A stretch of 26,994 nucleotides of DNA, from NCBI GenBank assembly GCA_964504645.1, contig CAZDGB010000054.1, positions 1 to 26,994 of the forward strand, in the 5' to 3' direction. This document shows, piece after piece, positions 12,455-19,199 of this stretch (position 1 is the stretch's first letter; each line of letters opens with the position of its first letter). The notes under the pieces were generated by a model. That model saw nothing but the letters and a program-made list of their open reading frames with translations. It was not told the origin of the DNA and searched no databases. The position numbers and the translations under genes were made by a program. Source of the DNA: CAZDGB01 sp964504645 (GTDB taxonomy: Bacteria > Planctomycetota > Planctomycetia > Planctomycetales > Planctomycetaceae).

Positions 12455-13809
12455 TGTGCTGGTGGCCATGTTGCTGCAAGGGACACGTACACCGCCTGAC
12501 CGCTTCGGGGTCGAAGGTGTGGCACGCCTTTTGGGATGCCCGCTACCATTGGACTGCACTCCCAACTCATCCGTTGCTCGCTGCGACGGACGGGACAGAC
12601 GTGTTCGTCATCGGCACGCGAGCCTCGGCGACGAACAGTCCGGCAGACTCCTACGGCGTGCGAGCGTATGACGGCGCTGATGGCACGGTGCTCTGGGAAA
12701 CGGACGTCGGCGCGGAACCGCTCGACATCCGATACATCTCCGGCGCGGGTGTCGTCGTCTCCCACATGGCGAGTTTTCCGATTGCGAACGCCATCACCCT
12801 CACAACCGCGGCGGCGTCGAATATCTCCATCGCGACGTTCTACGGCAACGGCGGTGCGACACTTACGTCTTCATCGACGGCATCGAACGTCGACACCTAC
12901 CTCGAAGCAATCTCCGGATTGAGCGGCAAGGTGTCGGTCACCGGGACCAACTTCGCCGGCGGGTTTGCCATCACGTTCGATTCGTCGCTCGCCGGTCCGA
13001 CCGGTCTCTTTCCGGTGATCAATTTGCGTCAGGGATCACCGCAGGTTTTCACCGGCACGACTGTAGCCGCGACCGGTCTGCGGAATGTCACGTGTCTCGA
13101 TCCGAGCGACGGCAGCGTACTGTGGACGGCGATGGTCGGGCCTTCGTCGGCGACGAACTACACCGCAATGGCGGTGTCGGAGCATTCGAGCGGCTTGGCG
13201 GTCACGTATGGCATCACTGGCGCATCGAACAATCTGGCAATCCTCGACACGTCCGGCTCGATCCTCTCCAACGTGGCGTTGCCGGGCTACACCGTGGTGG
13301 GAACGCTGCGTGGTCGCTCACTGGTCTGTGACGGCGCGGATTACATCTATCTGCGGGGCGTATCGGCGGATGTTCGTGTCTCGAAATACAACTCGTCTCT
13401 GGTTCACCAGTGGACGACGGGAGCAAGCGGCGAACTCTTTACCGGGCCGTTGTTGCTCGACGGCAGCGACGTCTGGGTCACGAAGTTCGTCGGTTCACCG
13501 ACGTTCGCATACCGCCGACATCAAAAGCTCGCCGGAGCCTCGGGTAGCGTCCTGGACACCTTCGATGCACACATTCCTTACAGCCCCGGCAGCTACTTGC
13601 CGCACATCAACACGGCCGCAAATCTCGCGACGGCAATCGCCCCGTTGACCGACGGGGGCTTCATGACATGCGGAGGCAACTCGCCGGCTTACATCGCAAG
13701 CAAGTGGGACTCATCGTTCGCGCTGGCGAAGGACATCAAGTGCAGGAGCAAACGGGGTACGCACGTCATGGCTTTCGACGACGACTGCATCGTGTTGAAT
13801 GAGGTGTGA
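12454..13809 (+). CDS. PQQ-like beta-propeller protein with phage-type inserted domain
   Basis: A 451-residue protein starting at ATG 12454, which overlaps the previous stop; a longer frame from 12397 lies inside that gene. The N-terminus has an unusual cysteine cluster (C-W-W-P-C-C-C-K-G-H). Propeller-type blades recur: V-R-A-Y-D-G-A-D-G-T-V-L-W, V-T-C-L-D-P-S-D-G-S-V-L-W, then L-A-I-L-D-T-S-G-S-I-L. Between the first two, about residues 110-195 form a Thr/Ser/Ala-rich insert ending in K-V-S-V-T-G-T-N-F-A-G-G-F-A-I-T-F. That pattern resembles domains I associate with phage and planctomycete surface proteins. There is no signal peptide. A host-binding or particle-decoration role is plausible but not shown. 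Confidence 0.7.
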   Translation: MCWWPCCCKGHVHRLTASGSKVWHAFWDARYHWTALPTHPLLAATDGTDVFVIGTRASATNSPADSYGVRAYDGADGTVLWETDVGAEPLDIRYISGAGVVVSHMASFPIANAITLTTAAASNISIATFYGNGGATLTSSSTASNVDTYLEAISGLSGKVSVTGTNFAGGFAITFDSSLAGPTGLFPVINLRQGSPQVFTGTTVAATGLRNVTCLDPSDGSVLWTAMVGPSSATNYTAMAVSEHSSGLAVTYGITGASNNLAILDTSGSILSNVALPGYTVVGTLRGRSLVCDGADYIYLRGVSADVRVSKYNSSLVHQWTTGASGELFTGPLLLDGSDVWVTKFVGSPTFAYRRHQKLAGASGSVLDTFDAHIPYSPGSYLPHINTAANLATAIAPLTDGGFMTCGGNSPAYIASKWDSSFALAKDIKCRSKRGTHVMAFDDDCIVLNEV

Positions 13810-13875
13810 TCCGGGTAGCCTGTTCGTGCGTTCTGTTGTCGGGTCGTTTTCCAAACCGCTTCGGAGGGTCGAACA

Positions 13876-14358
13876 ATGCGAAAGCTGCTGCTGGTCGTGC
13901 TGCTGGCGTTTCCGGTGGGTTGCGAGAGGAAGAACACCGTCGAAATCAAAATTGGCGACGGACCGGCGATCAAGGTGGACGCGAAGAAAGCGGCGGAAGG
14001 TTTTCAGAAACAAAAAGACGACGAGCAAGCGCTGATCGAACAACTGGCGAAAGACCAGGAACCGCTGAAGGTGCAGGCGGCGAAAGCCGTGTATGACGCC
14101 CTCGCCAAGCATGAAGGCGACAAGGTTGCGGAGGTCGCGGAAATCACGCCGGAGGAAGTCGAGACGTTCGGCGGCGAGAAATGGGTTGTAACCGGCAAGC
14201 TGCACTGCGTTCGACGGGACGGGACCGACAGCACGACGAAATTCGAAGTGACGCTGCGGGTCGCGTTCGGCAAGTTGCAGACGATGCGTACGCGGCTCGA
14301 CGTGGACCCGCCACGGGCATCGAGGCCGGCCCCGGCGAAAACGCAGGCTGACGAGTGA
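13876..14358 (+). CDS. Small lipoprotein
   Basis: A 160-residue predicted lipoprotein. M-R-K-L-L-L-V-V-L-L-A-F-P-V-G-C16 is a classic signal II peptide with a lipobox ending in Cys16. After cleavage the mature protein starts C-E-R-K-N. It has a Lys/Glu/Gln-rich helical middle (A-A-E-G-F-Q-K-Q-K-D-D-E) and a beta-rich C-terminal half, with W-V-V-T-G-K-L-H-C and K-F-E-V-T-L-R-V-A-F. The family is unknown. GGAGG (13863-13867) provides a strong ribosome site. In mobile elements such lipoproteins may exclude superinfecting phages or belong to lysis systems; no specific signature is present. Confidence 0.75.
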   Translation: MRKLLLVVLLAFPVGCERKNTVEIKIGDGPAIKVDAKKAAEGFQKQKDDEQALIEQLAKDQEPLKVQAAKAVYDALAKHEGDKVAEVAEITPEEVETFGGEKWVVTGKLHCVRRDGTDSTTKFEVTLRVAFGKLQTMRTRLDVDPPRASRPAPAKTQADE

Positions 14359-14427
14359 TCTTTCTTAACCCGGTGCAGATCAACCGGCCGCGCGGGCGCT
14401 GGCGATGCGCCCGACGGTCGCGGGAGG

Positions 14428-14760
14428 CTAGCGGGCGCTCACAGCGCGGAAGCGAGTACCCAGCTTCTTGGAAGCCGCCTTCTGCTTTCGTTTGGGGCGC
14501 GTCTGTCGTCTGCTGTCGATCAGCAAGTTAAAGCGTCGGCGCGTCGCTTCATCGGCGTCTTCGAGTGAAAGCTCGCCAATCAAAACCGCGGCAAGCCGTC
14601 GGTTAGCCGGGGTCTTCATACGCTTAACGTATTTCGAAAGATCCTTTCGGTCTTGCATGTTGGCTCGATGAACCTGAGCCAAAAAACCGAGCGTCCACGC
14701 TTCACGGCGATTTACTTGGGCTTGGCCCGCATGGTCACTTGCAGTGTCTACCGTTGACAT
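14428..14760 (-). CDS. Hypothetical basic protein, divergent from nitrilase-like gene
   Basis: A 110-residue protein of no recognised family. It is helical and rich in Arg, Lys and Ala, with a basic C-terminus (R-R-Q-T-R-P-K-R-K-Q-K-A-A-S-K-K). There is no signal peptide. It is transcribed towards the lipoprotein gene and away from the nitrilase-like gene, so the 14761-14923 gap could hold a shared divergent promoter. Because of its charge and position, a DNA-binding partner or regulator of the cargo gene is possible. It has no overlap with another confident gene, but coding evidence is only moderate. Confidence 0.55.
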   Translation of the reverse strand: MSTVDTASDHAGQAQVNRREAWTLGFLAQVHRANMQDRKDLSKYVKRMKTPANRRLAAVLIGELSLEDADEATRRRFNLLIDSRRQTRPKRKQKAASKKLGTRFRAVSAR

Positions 14761-14923
14761 GCGATCATCTTCCTACTCCGCCCCATCTACGGAATCACTA
14801 CACTTTAGCGGTGTCTTCTCAGATGGCTCGGATCGTGTCAAGAGGACGATTCACTCAGTCCAGTTCATTGTAGTCGGACCGCCAGACCAAGAACATAAGT
14901 CCGACGGCGCGGAATATCAACCG

Positions 14924-16672
14924 ATGGCCAAACGCGACACACAGTCATCAAACACCGCCGATCCGAGTGTTGACGATCGGAGGTACGCAAACTCATCCCT
15001 GAAGATCGGAGAGTTCCTGACATATTTGGCTCCTGAATTGTTCGCTGCAAAAGGCAAAAGCGAAATGCCGGATTGGCCCGCTGATGTCTTCGCAGTCGCT
15101 CTCGCGCTTCTTGAAAAGAGCGGCGGTTACACGAATCTCGGCACGCATGTTCGCCCCTACGGAGAAAGTGTGCGCAGTCGTGATGCGTGGTTGAAGCGAA
15201 CAAAAAATGCTGGATTAAAATGGCGTCGGCTTTGGATCAAGGGGCTGTGTCCACCGTTCGCTGAAAGCAATTGGCAAACCGTGATGCAACATTGGAACAC
15301 TCCTGTTGCTGAAATCCGAAATTGCCCAACAAAACCAGAACTCTGCATTGCTCTCTTTAATCTTGTGGCAATTACTGACGAGGCGTTCGCGGGAGTCGGC
15401 TTAATTCCATTCGACAAACGTCCTCCAGCCGAACGCGACTTCTGGATGGAGTCCGAAATTCTACTCGACCCGGAAGCCGATCCGGAGAGCGACTTAGAAG
15501 GCTTTGAAGGTGGAAGCACTTTGTGCGCCCACCTTCATCCAACTCGTTTGCGTGTTCTACCGAAGTCTCAAATTCCGATTTCCGGTCTTTCAGTTCGCTC
15601 CCTGACCAGTCACATAGCACTGTGCCCGCCCATCGACATCGCCGCGCGATGGTACTCACAATGGTTTGAGGAGAATCAAAACGACCAAGGGCACTGCAAT
15701 CTGCTATTGATTCCCTGGCCGTTTGAAATCTCGCCGACACAGTTTCGTGCTGTGAGTGGGCCATTGAAACCTAGCGGTCTTGCAGCGGAAGGAATCGCTC
15801 GGTGGTTCGAGTACCTTCCGAATCAGCCGTCAATCGGCACCATCGTTTCTCTGGTTGAGAAACTCGTTTCGAAGGCTATCGAGCGAGTCGGAACCTTGCA
15901 CGCCGTTGTGCTTCCGGAACTCTCTCTGACCGAGGAACAGTTTGATCACGTTTGCGCAATGCTGATTCCTAAAGGGATCGGCATCATTGCAGGGGTTCTG
16001 GCGAAGAATGACGAGGACGACGAGACGTGGCCGCTGAATACGGCGGTGGCTATCTTTCCGTCGGAATTCTCCGGGAATTGTAGGTTCGTTCAAGCGAAGC
16101 ACCACAGGTGGAGACTCGACGAGAAGCAGATAGTCCGATATGGATTGTCATCTCAATTGGATCCCGCAAAGGATTGGTGGGAAGCAATTTCAGTGAACCA
16201 GCGGAACATCAACTTCCTAAAGCTGAGGTCCTGGCTAAGCGTCTCCGTTCTCATTTGTGAAGACTTGGCACGGGTCGATCCTGTCGGGCGTTTCGTCAGA
16301 ACTGTTGCCCCGGATTTGGTGATAGCGCTCTTGCTCGATGGCCCGCAACTGGGAACTCGATGGCCAGCGCATCACGCGATGGTTCTTGCCGACGACCCTG
16401 GATCCTCAGTTTTGACGCTGACATCTCTCGGAATGATCAAGCTAAGCACAATGACGGAATCGATTGGCGACGAATGCAAGCCGGTCATTGCCCTTTGGCG
16501 AGATCCGATTCGAGGCGTGGCTGAAATCTCTTTGCCAAAGAATGCGGAGGGTGCAGTTCTCACGCTGACTCGGCACAAGGGTAGCTCGGCAGTCTCCGAA
16601 CAAACCGCCGATGATCGGAAGCACGGCTTAGAGTTGGGTTCACCGGTCTATGGCGGAATCACTTTTGTGTGA
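14924..16672 (+). CDS. Nitrilase-fold (carbon-nitrogen hydrolase) cargo protein
   Basis: A 582-residue protein. The C-terminal part (about 225-545) has the nitrilase superfamily layout and a complete Glu-Lys-Cys triad: L-P-E332-L-S-L, V-Q-A-K392-H-H, and V-L-I-C445-E-D. An N-L-L-L-I-P-W-P strand at about 263 opens the domain. The N-terminal 220 residues are of unknown fold. The family hydrolyses nitriles or amides; the substrate is unknown. Nitrilase-like domains are known in defence proteins, for example fused to reverse transcriptase in DRT type 1, but no RT motif is seen here. The gene looks less GC-rich than its neighbours, suggesting recent acquisition. The frame is open upstream (GTG 14744, ATG 14759); ATG 14924 was chosen because the preceding part would overlap the divergent gene and looks non-conserved. 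It ends overlapping the next start (GTGTGA). Confidence 0.78.
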   Translation: MAKRDTQSSNTADPSVDDRRYANSSLKIGEFLTYLAPELFAAKGKSEMPDWPADVFAVALALLEKSGGYTNLGTHVRPYGESVRSRDAWLKRTKNAGLKWRRLWIKGLCPPFAESNWQTVMQHWNTPVAEIRNCPTKPELCIALFNLVAITDEAFAGVGLIPFDKRPPAERDFWMESEILLDPEADPESDLEGFEGGSTLCAHLHPTRLRVLPKSQIPISGLSVRSLTSHIALCPPIDIAARWYSQWFEENQNDQGHCNLLLIPWPFEISPTQFRAVSGPLKPSGLAAEGIARWFEYLPNQPSIGTIVSLVEKLVSKAIERVGTLHAVVLPELSLTEEQFDHVCAMLIPKGIGIIAGVLAKNDEDDETWPLNTAVAIFPSEFSGNCRFVQAKHHRWRLDEKQIVRYGLSSQLDPAKDWWEAISVNQRNINFLKLRSWLSVSVLICEDLARVDPVGRFVRTVAPDLVIALLLDGPQLGTRWPAHHAMVLADDPGSSVLTLTSLGMIKLSTMTESIGDECKPVIALWRDPIRGVAEISLPKNAEGAVLTLTRHKGSSAVSEQTADDRKHGLELGSPVYGGITFV

Positions 16673-16923
16673 CGGCAATTCGGATGACAATCCCCGCTCG
16701 CATCTTCACCCTGCTCGCCCTCGCCGCGTCCGTTTTCCTGTTCGCAGCGGAAGCCCGGTTCATTCCCGATGACGTCTTCGCTGTGGTGATGTGGCCTATC
16801 CTTTGGACCTGCCTCCACGTTCCCGGCTTCACCGACGAGCACGAGGGCTGGCTGGAAGTCGGACTGTCGATCAAGGCAGCGATGGCGGTGTTCGGCGTGA
16901 CGTGGCGCACGGGGCAGCGCTAA
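16669..16923 (+). CDS. Small membrane protein with two predicted helices
   Basis: An 84-residue protein if started at GTG 16669, which overlaps the nitrilase-like stop by four bases; ATG 16684 gives 79 residues. Residues about 10-30 (I-F-T-L-L-A-L-A-A-S-V-F-L-F) and 38-52 (V-F-A-V-V-M-W-P-I-L-W-T-C-L) are hydrophobic and probably span the membrane. The family is unknown. Coupling to the nitrilase-like gene suggests a joint system, for example a cytosolic enzyme and a membrane partner. However, its GC-rich codons look like the element backbone rather than the cargo, so a holin-like backbone gene is the alternative. Confidence 0.6.
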   Translation: MTAIRMTIPARIFTLLALAASVFLFAAEARFIPDDVFAVVMWPILWTCLHVPGFTDEHEGWLEVGLSIKAAMAVFGVTWRTGQR

Positions 16924-17117
16924 CGCTTCTTCGCCGGCTTCTTCGCGGTGGACGCGGCGTCGGCCAGTCGGAGCAACTCGTCTCGCGCCCAAGTGGAAGT
17001 GACCTTGCCGACAGCCCCCGCGGCGTTGTCGAGGCGTGAACGCTCGCCGGCCGTGAGACGAATTTGCAGGACTTCCTGTTTAGGTTGTCCGCTCAGCGAT
17101 GGTCTGCCTTTGGGCAT
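16920..17117 (-). CDS. Ribbon-helix-helix (CopG/Arc-like) DNA-binding protein
   Basis: A 65-residue protein. Residues 16-52 (V-L-Q-I-R-L-T-A-G-E-R-S-R-L-D-N-A-A ... S-T-W-A-R-D-E-L-L-R-L-A) match the beta-strand, helix, helix pattern of dimeric RHH repressors. A basic Ala/Lys tail follows. It ends overlapping the end of the membrane-protein gene and is divergent from the HD gene, so it may repress the promoter at 17148. No toxin partner is adjacent, which makes an antitoxin role unlikely. Confidence 0.75.
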   Translation of the reverse strand: MPKGRPSLSGQPKQEVLQIRLTAGERSRLDNAAGAVGKVTSTWARDELLRLADAASTAKKPAKKR

Positions 17118-17147
17118 CGTGCCTTTGCCTAAAAAAGTATTACGGAA

Positions 17148-17176
17148 TTGACAATCGAATTTAGTATTGCGATAGT
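17148..17176 (+). promoter_or_regulatory. Sigma-70-like promoter upstream of the HD gene
   Basis: A perfect TTGACA (17148-17153) is followed after 17 bases by GATAGT (17171-17176; four of six to TATAAT). It points to the HD phosphohydrolase gene, leaving a leader of about 105 bases with a stem-loop. It lies in the divergent gap next to the RHH gene. Confidence 0.5.
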
Positions 17177-17219
17177 AACCGGCGATGGCGGATTTGCAAT
17201 GTGTTATCCGTCAAAAGCG

Positions 17220-17253
17220 AACGGCCGCAAGTGCGCTAACACTCGCAGCCGTT
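17220..17253 (+). promoter_or_regulatory. Stem-loop in the leader of the HD gene
   Basis: Bases 17220-17233 and 17240-17253 pair at 12 of 14 positions around the loop CGCTAA. A TCTTTTTG stretch follows about 15 bases later, then a clear ribosome site (GGAAGGG) before ATG 17288. It could be an attenuator, a structured 5' leader or an operator. No riboswitch class is recognised. Confidence 0.4.
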
Positions 17254-17287
17254 CTGACCATGAACCTCTTTTTGTGGAAGGGTCGAC

Positions 17288-18142
17288 ATGGCTACGCGCA
17301 TTCTACAGCAGGACGGCAATCACGCGAAATCGGAAAAGCCGTCACGCCGGCGAAACGAGGAACGCTGGGCGATCACGGACCTGGAACCGGCTCCGCGTCA
17401 CCGCTTCATCCGGGACAATCTCGAACCTCGAATCATCTTGTTCCCGCCCGGCATCATCGAGGAGCACGACCGTAAGCCGGGTCAGCTCATCGATCTGGTA
17501 ACGCTGGCCCTCTCGAAGCTCTTGAAGCCCGGCGAGGCGGTCAAAGGCGTGGTCTCGAAAGAGCGGCCGAGTTCGGCAATCACCTGGACGCGGACCTGCT
17601 CCGGGGAGGCAGTGGACCTGCTGAACCCCGATCCGAAGAACCTCCGCATCGAGGACATCGCCAAGGCGTTGTCGAAGGTGTGCCGTTTCGCTGGCCACAC
17701 GCGGAAGTTCTACTCCGTGGCGCAACACTCCGTCATCGTGTCGCGGCTTTGTCCGCCCGAACTGCGGCTGAAGGGACTGTTGCACGACGCAGCCGAAGCG
17801 TTCGTCTCGGATATCCCGACGCCGGTGAAGTCGATCCTGTCGGCAGCGTGCCGGGCAGAACTGAAAGCGGTGGAAGCTCGGCTGCTCGCGGCGCTCGGCA
17901 AGGCGTTGGCCATCGACGTATCGCCCGATCCGGCGGTGAAACACGCGGACCTTGTGGCGCTGCGGCATGAGGCTGAACTGCTGCTGCCCGAACCTATCGC
18001 CGGATTCGCTGACCTGCCCGGCGATCCGTGCGAACCAATCACGCCGTGGCGTGCGGAAGTCGCCGAGCGGAACTTCCTGCACGAGTTTCATCGGCTGGTG
18101 GATGAGCGGAAGCACGCTCGACGGCATCGTGGCGAGTTCTGA
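17288..18142 (+). CDS. HD-domain phosphohydrolase
   Basis: A 284-residue protein. Residues about 125-240 form an HD metal-dependent phosphohydrolase domain: Q-H147-S-V, L-L-H166-D167-A-A-E170, S-D175-I-P-T-P-V-K, and a distal K-H-A-D221. This is the YfbR-like arrangement common in phages, where family members remove phosphate from deoxynucleotides. The I-E-D-I-A-K-A-L-S-K-V-C-R-F-A-G-H lead-in is typical of the prophage subgroup. The first 100 residues are an extension with R-P-S-S-A-I-T-W-T-R-T and have no assigned function. GGAAGGG precedes ATG 17288. A nucleotide-pool role fits both phage replication and defence by dNTP depletion; sequence alone does not decide. Confidence 0.82.
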   Translation: MATRILQQDGNHAKSEKPSRRRNEERWAITDLEPAPRHRFIRDNLEPRIILFPPGIIEEHDRKPGQLIDLVTLALSKLLKPGEAVKGVVSKERPSSAITWTRTCSGEAVDLLNPDPKNLRIEDIAKALSKVCRFAGHTRKFYSVAQHSVIVSRLCPPELRLKGLLHDAAEAFVSDIPTPVKSILSAACRAELKAVEARLLAALGKALAIDVSPDPAVKHADLVALRHEAELLLPEPIAGFADLPGDPCEPITPWRAEVAERNFLHEFHRLVDERKHARRHRGEF

Positions 18143-18156
18143 CGTTACGATTCCGT

Positions 18157-18180
18157 GCCCCCGGTGCTGGTGGCCGGGGC
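18157..18180 (+). terminator. Possible terminator after HD gene
   Basis: GCCCCCGG (18157-18164) pairs with CCGGGGC (18174-18180) with one bulged C, just after the HD stop. Only GCTTTG follows, so T-richness is poor. Confidence 0.35.
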
Positions 18181-18290
18181 GCTTTGTCTGACGATTTCAG
18201 TTGCCTTTTTCTGAAGGGATTGGTACTTACTGCATTTCGTTCCGTAAAGGACTGTGCAGTCTAGGACTACTTAATTAAGGAGACCATTCG

Positions 18291-18875
18291 ATGTTCCGCA
18301 CGATGAAACGGGTGGCAGTCATCGCCTTGGTGATGGCCGCTGGAACGCAGGCTCAGGCCAACATTCTCACCAACGGCGGGTTTGAGACAGGAGACTTCAC
18401 TGGGTGGACGCAATATGGCAATACCGGATTCACTGGCGTATCCGGTGAATTTAGTAGCGTGTTGCCTCCCGAAGGAAATTTCCAAGCATTTTTCGGCCCG
18501 GTCGACAGCGAAGGCGGAATTTTTCAAAGTATTACAACCACTCCCGGCGAAACGTACACACTCATCTTTCAGGTGCTCAACTTTGGCGGCACACCTTCGT
18601 TGTATAACTTCGGAATCAATTTCATTCCCTACGAACTCGTCGCAGACCCAGCCGGCTTTCCATACACGATTCAACAGCACACTTTCGTCGCGGCAGGTGC
18701 CAACACGGTGGTTAACTTCGGATTCCGAAATGATCCCAACTACTTCCTGCTGGATGACGTCGAACTTAACGTTGCCGCAGTTCCTGAACCGGCCACGATG
18801 TCGCTAATCGGCATGGGCGCAGTAGGAATCGCCGTTGCTGCGTATCGTCGCCGACGCCAGACGTCGGCCGTCTGA
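18291..18875 (+). CDS. PEP-CTERM secreted protein
   Basis: A 194-residue exported protein. The N-terminal signal peptide ends near A-Q-A-Q-A before N-I-L. The mature part begins N-G-G-F-E-T-G-D-F-T-G-W, a pattern of carbohydrate-binding or choice-of-anchor domains, and continues beta-rich. The C-terminus is a PEP-CTERM sorting tail: V-P165-E166-P167-A-T-M, a hydrophobic helix (S-L-I-G-M-G-A-V-G-I-A-V-A-A-Y), then R-R-R-R-Q. In hosts with an exosortase this tail is recognised and processed at the membrane. AAGGAGA (18277-18283) is a strong ribosome site seven bases before ATG. It lies inside the element and is followed by a strong terminator. The cargo role is unknown. Confidence 0.9.
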   Translation: MFRTMKRVAVIALVMAAGTQAQANILTNGGFETGDFTGWTQYGNTGFTGVSGEFSSVLPPEGNFQAFFGPVDSEGGIFQSITTTPGETYTLIFQVLNFGGTPSLYNFGINFIPYELVADPAGFPYTIQQHTFVAAGANTVVNFGFRNDPNYFLLDDVELNVAAVPEPATMSLIGMGAVGIAVAAYRRRRQTSAV

Positions 18876-18903
18876 CTCGACTGACAACATTCGGCTTGCT
18901 GAG

Positions 18904-18933
18904 TGCCCCGGTTCACGCCGGGGCATTTTTTTT
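18904..18933 (+). terminator. Strong intrinsic terminator after PEP-CTERM gene
   Basis: TGCCCCGG (18904-18911) and CCGGGGCA (18918-18925) form a perfect 8-bp GC-rich stem, directly followed by a run of T (18926-18933). It closes the last gene of the element. Confidence 0.92.
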
Positions 18934-18934
18934 C

Positions 18935-18951
18935 TGCTGTAGTCTACAGCA
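18935..18951. other. Candidate integrase arm-type sites (inverted CTACAGCA pair)
   Basis: TGCTGTAG (18935-18942) and CTACAGCA (18944-18951) are inverted copies of the octamer found twice at 534-541 and 547-554. They lie about 107 bp inside the attR core. In the excised circle the four copies would flank the attP core on both sides. Confidence 0.5.
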
Positions 18952-19025
18952 ATTCGCGCCTTTTGGTGCGCTTTTGAGCGGAATTGAGCAGGCTGCCGAA
19001 GTCGGTTTCAGCCTAGAAATATAGT

Positions 19026-19050
19026 GGTTTCAAGCGTTTTTCGCGAAACC
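19026..19050. repeat. Imperfect hairpin beside attR core
   Basis: GGTTTC (19026-19031) pairs with GAAACC (19045-19050), with an inner GCG/CGC pair and a T5 loop. It lies eight bases from the att core, mirroring the hairpin at 482-501. In the circular form the two would flank the core. Confidence 0.4.
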
Positions 19051-19057
19051 ATGAGAT

Positions 19058-19100
19058 GCATTAGCAATGCGGTCCATTCGGCCACTCTGGCACCTCTCCG
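19058..19100. repeat. attR: 43-bp direct repeat, 5' half of tRNA-Ser
   Basis: Identical to 439-481. It carries the tRNA-Ser 5' half through the anticodon loop; the 3' half is absent, so it is a truncated tRNA copy. It marks the right boundary of the element. Confidence 0.93.
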
Positions 19101-19112
19101 GCCGTGGGAGCA

Positions 19113-19140
19113 ACTATAACCCCCGGACATCGGAAAGCAA
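19113..19140 (-). promoter_or_regulatory. Probable original tRNA-Ser promoter, now orphaned
   Basis: On the minus strand TATAGT (RC of 19113-19118) lies 13 bases upstream of the tRNA 5' half, with TTGCTT (RC of 19135-19140) 16 bases further upstream. This is the right spacing for the native tRNA promoter. It now drives only the tRNA fragment and reads into the right end of the element. Confidence 0.5.
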
Positions 19141-19199
19141 GTCAGGGTTCGCCGCCACGGAAGGCGGAAGGGAAGGCCGAAGGCTGCGGACGCCGAATT

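Larger units (their letters stand above)
439..19100. mobile_element. Integrated phage-satellite-like element in tRNA-Ser
   Basis: A 43-bp exact direct repeat covering the 5' half of tRNA-Ser bounds this segment, and a tyrosine recombinase gene starts 115 bp inside the left copy. Contents are integrase, excisionase-like HTH proteins, a ParB-like protein, a primase-helicase, a terminase large subunit, many small genes, and cargo. No portal, major capsid, tape measure or tail gene is recognisable, and no conjugation gene is seen. This composition fits a phage satellite or a degraded or unusual prophage better than an ICE. Flanking genes outside the repeats are ordinary chromosomal functions. Confidence 0.88.

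Noticed and set aside
14744..14923. Upstream starts of the nitrilase-like gene (GTG 14744, ATG 14759)
   Set aside because: They overlap the divergent gene and the added residues look like random translation; kept only as an alternative.
14924..16672. Reverse transcriptase fused to the nitrilase domain (DRT type 1)
   Set aside because: No YxDD or other RT motif is visible in the N-terminal region.
16920..17117. Antitoxin of a toxin-antitoxin pair
   Set aside because: RHH fold fits, but no small toxin gene is adjacent in the same direction.
17288..18142. DatZ-type enzyme of a diaminopurine (Z) genome system
   Set aside because: The HD family is related, but no PurZ or DpoZ-like gene is in the element, so a Z-DNA pathway cannot be supported.
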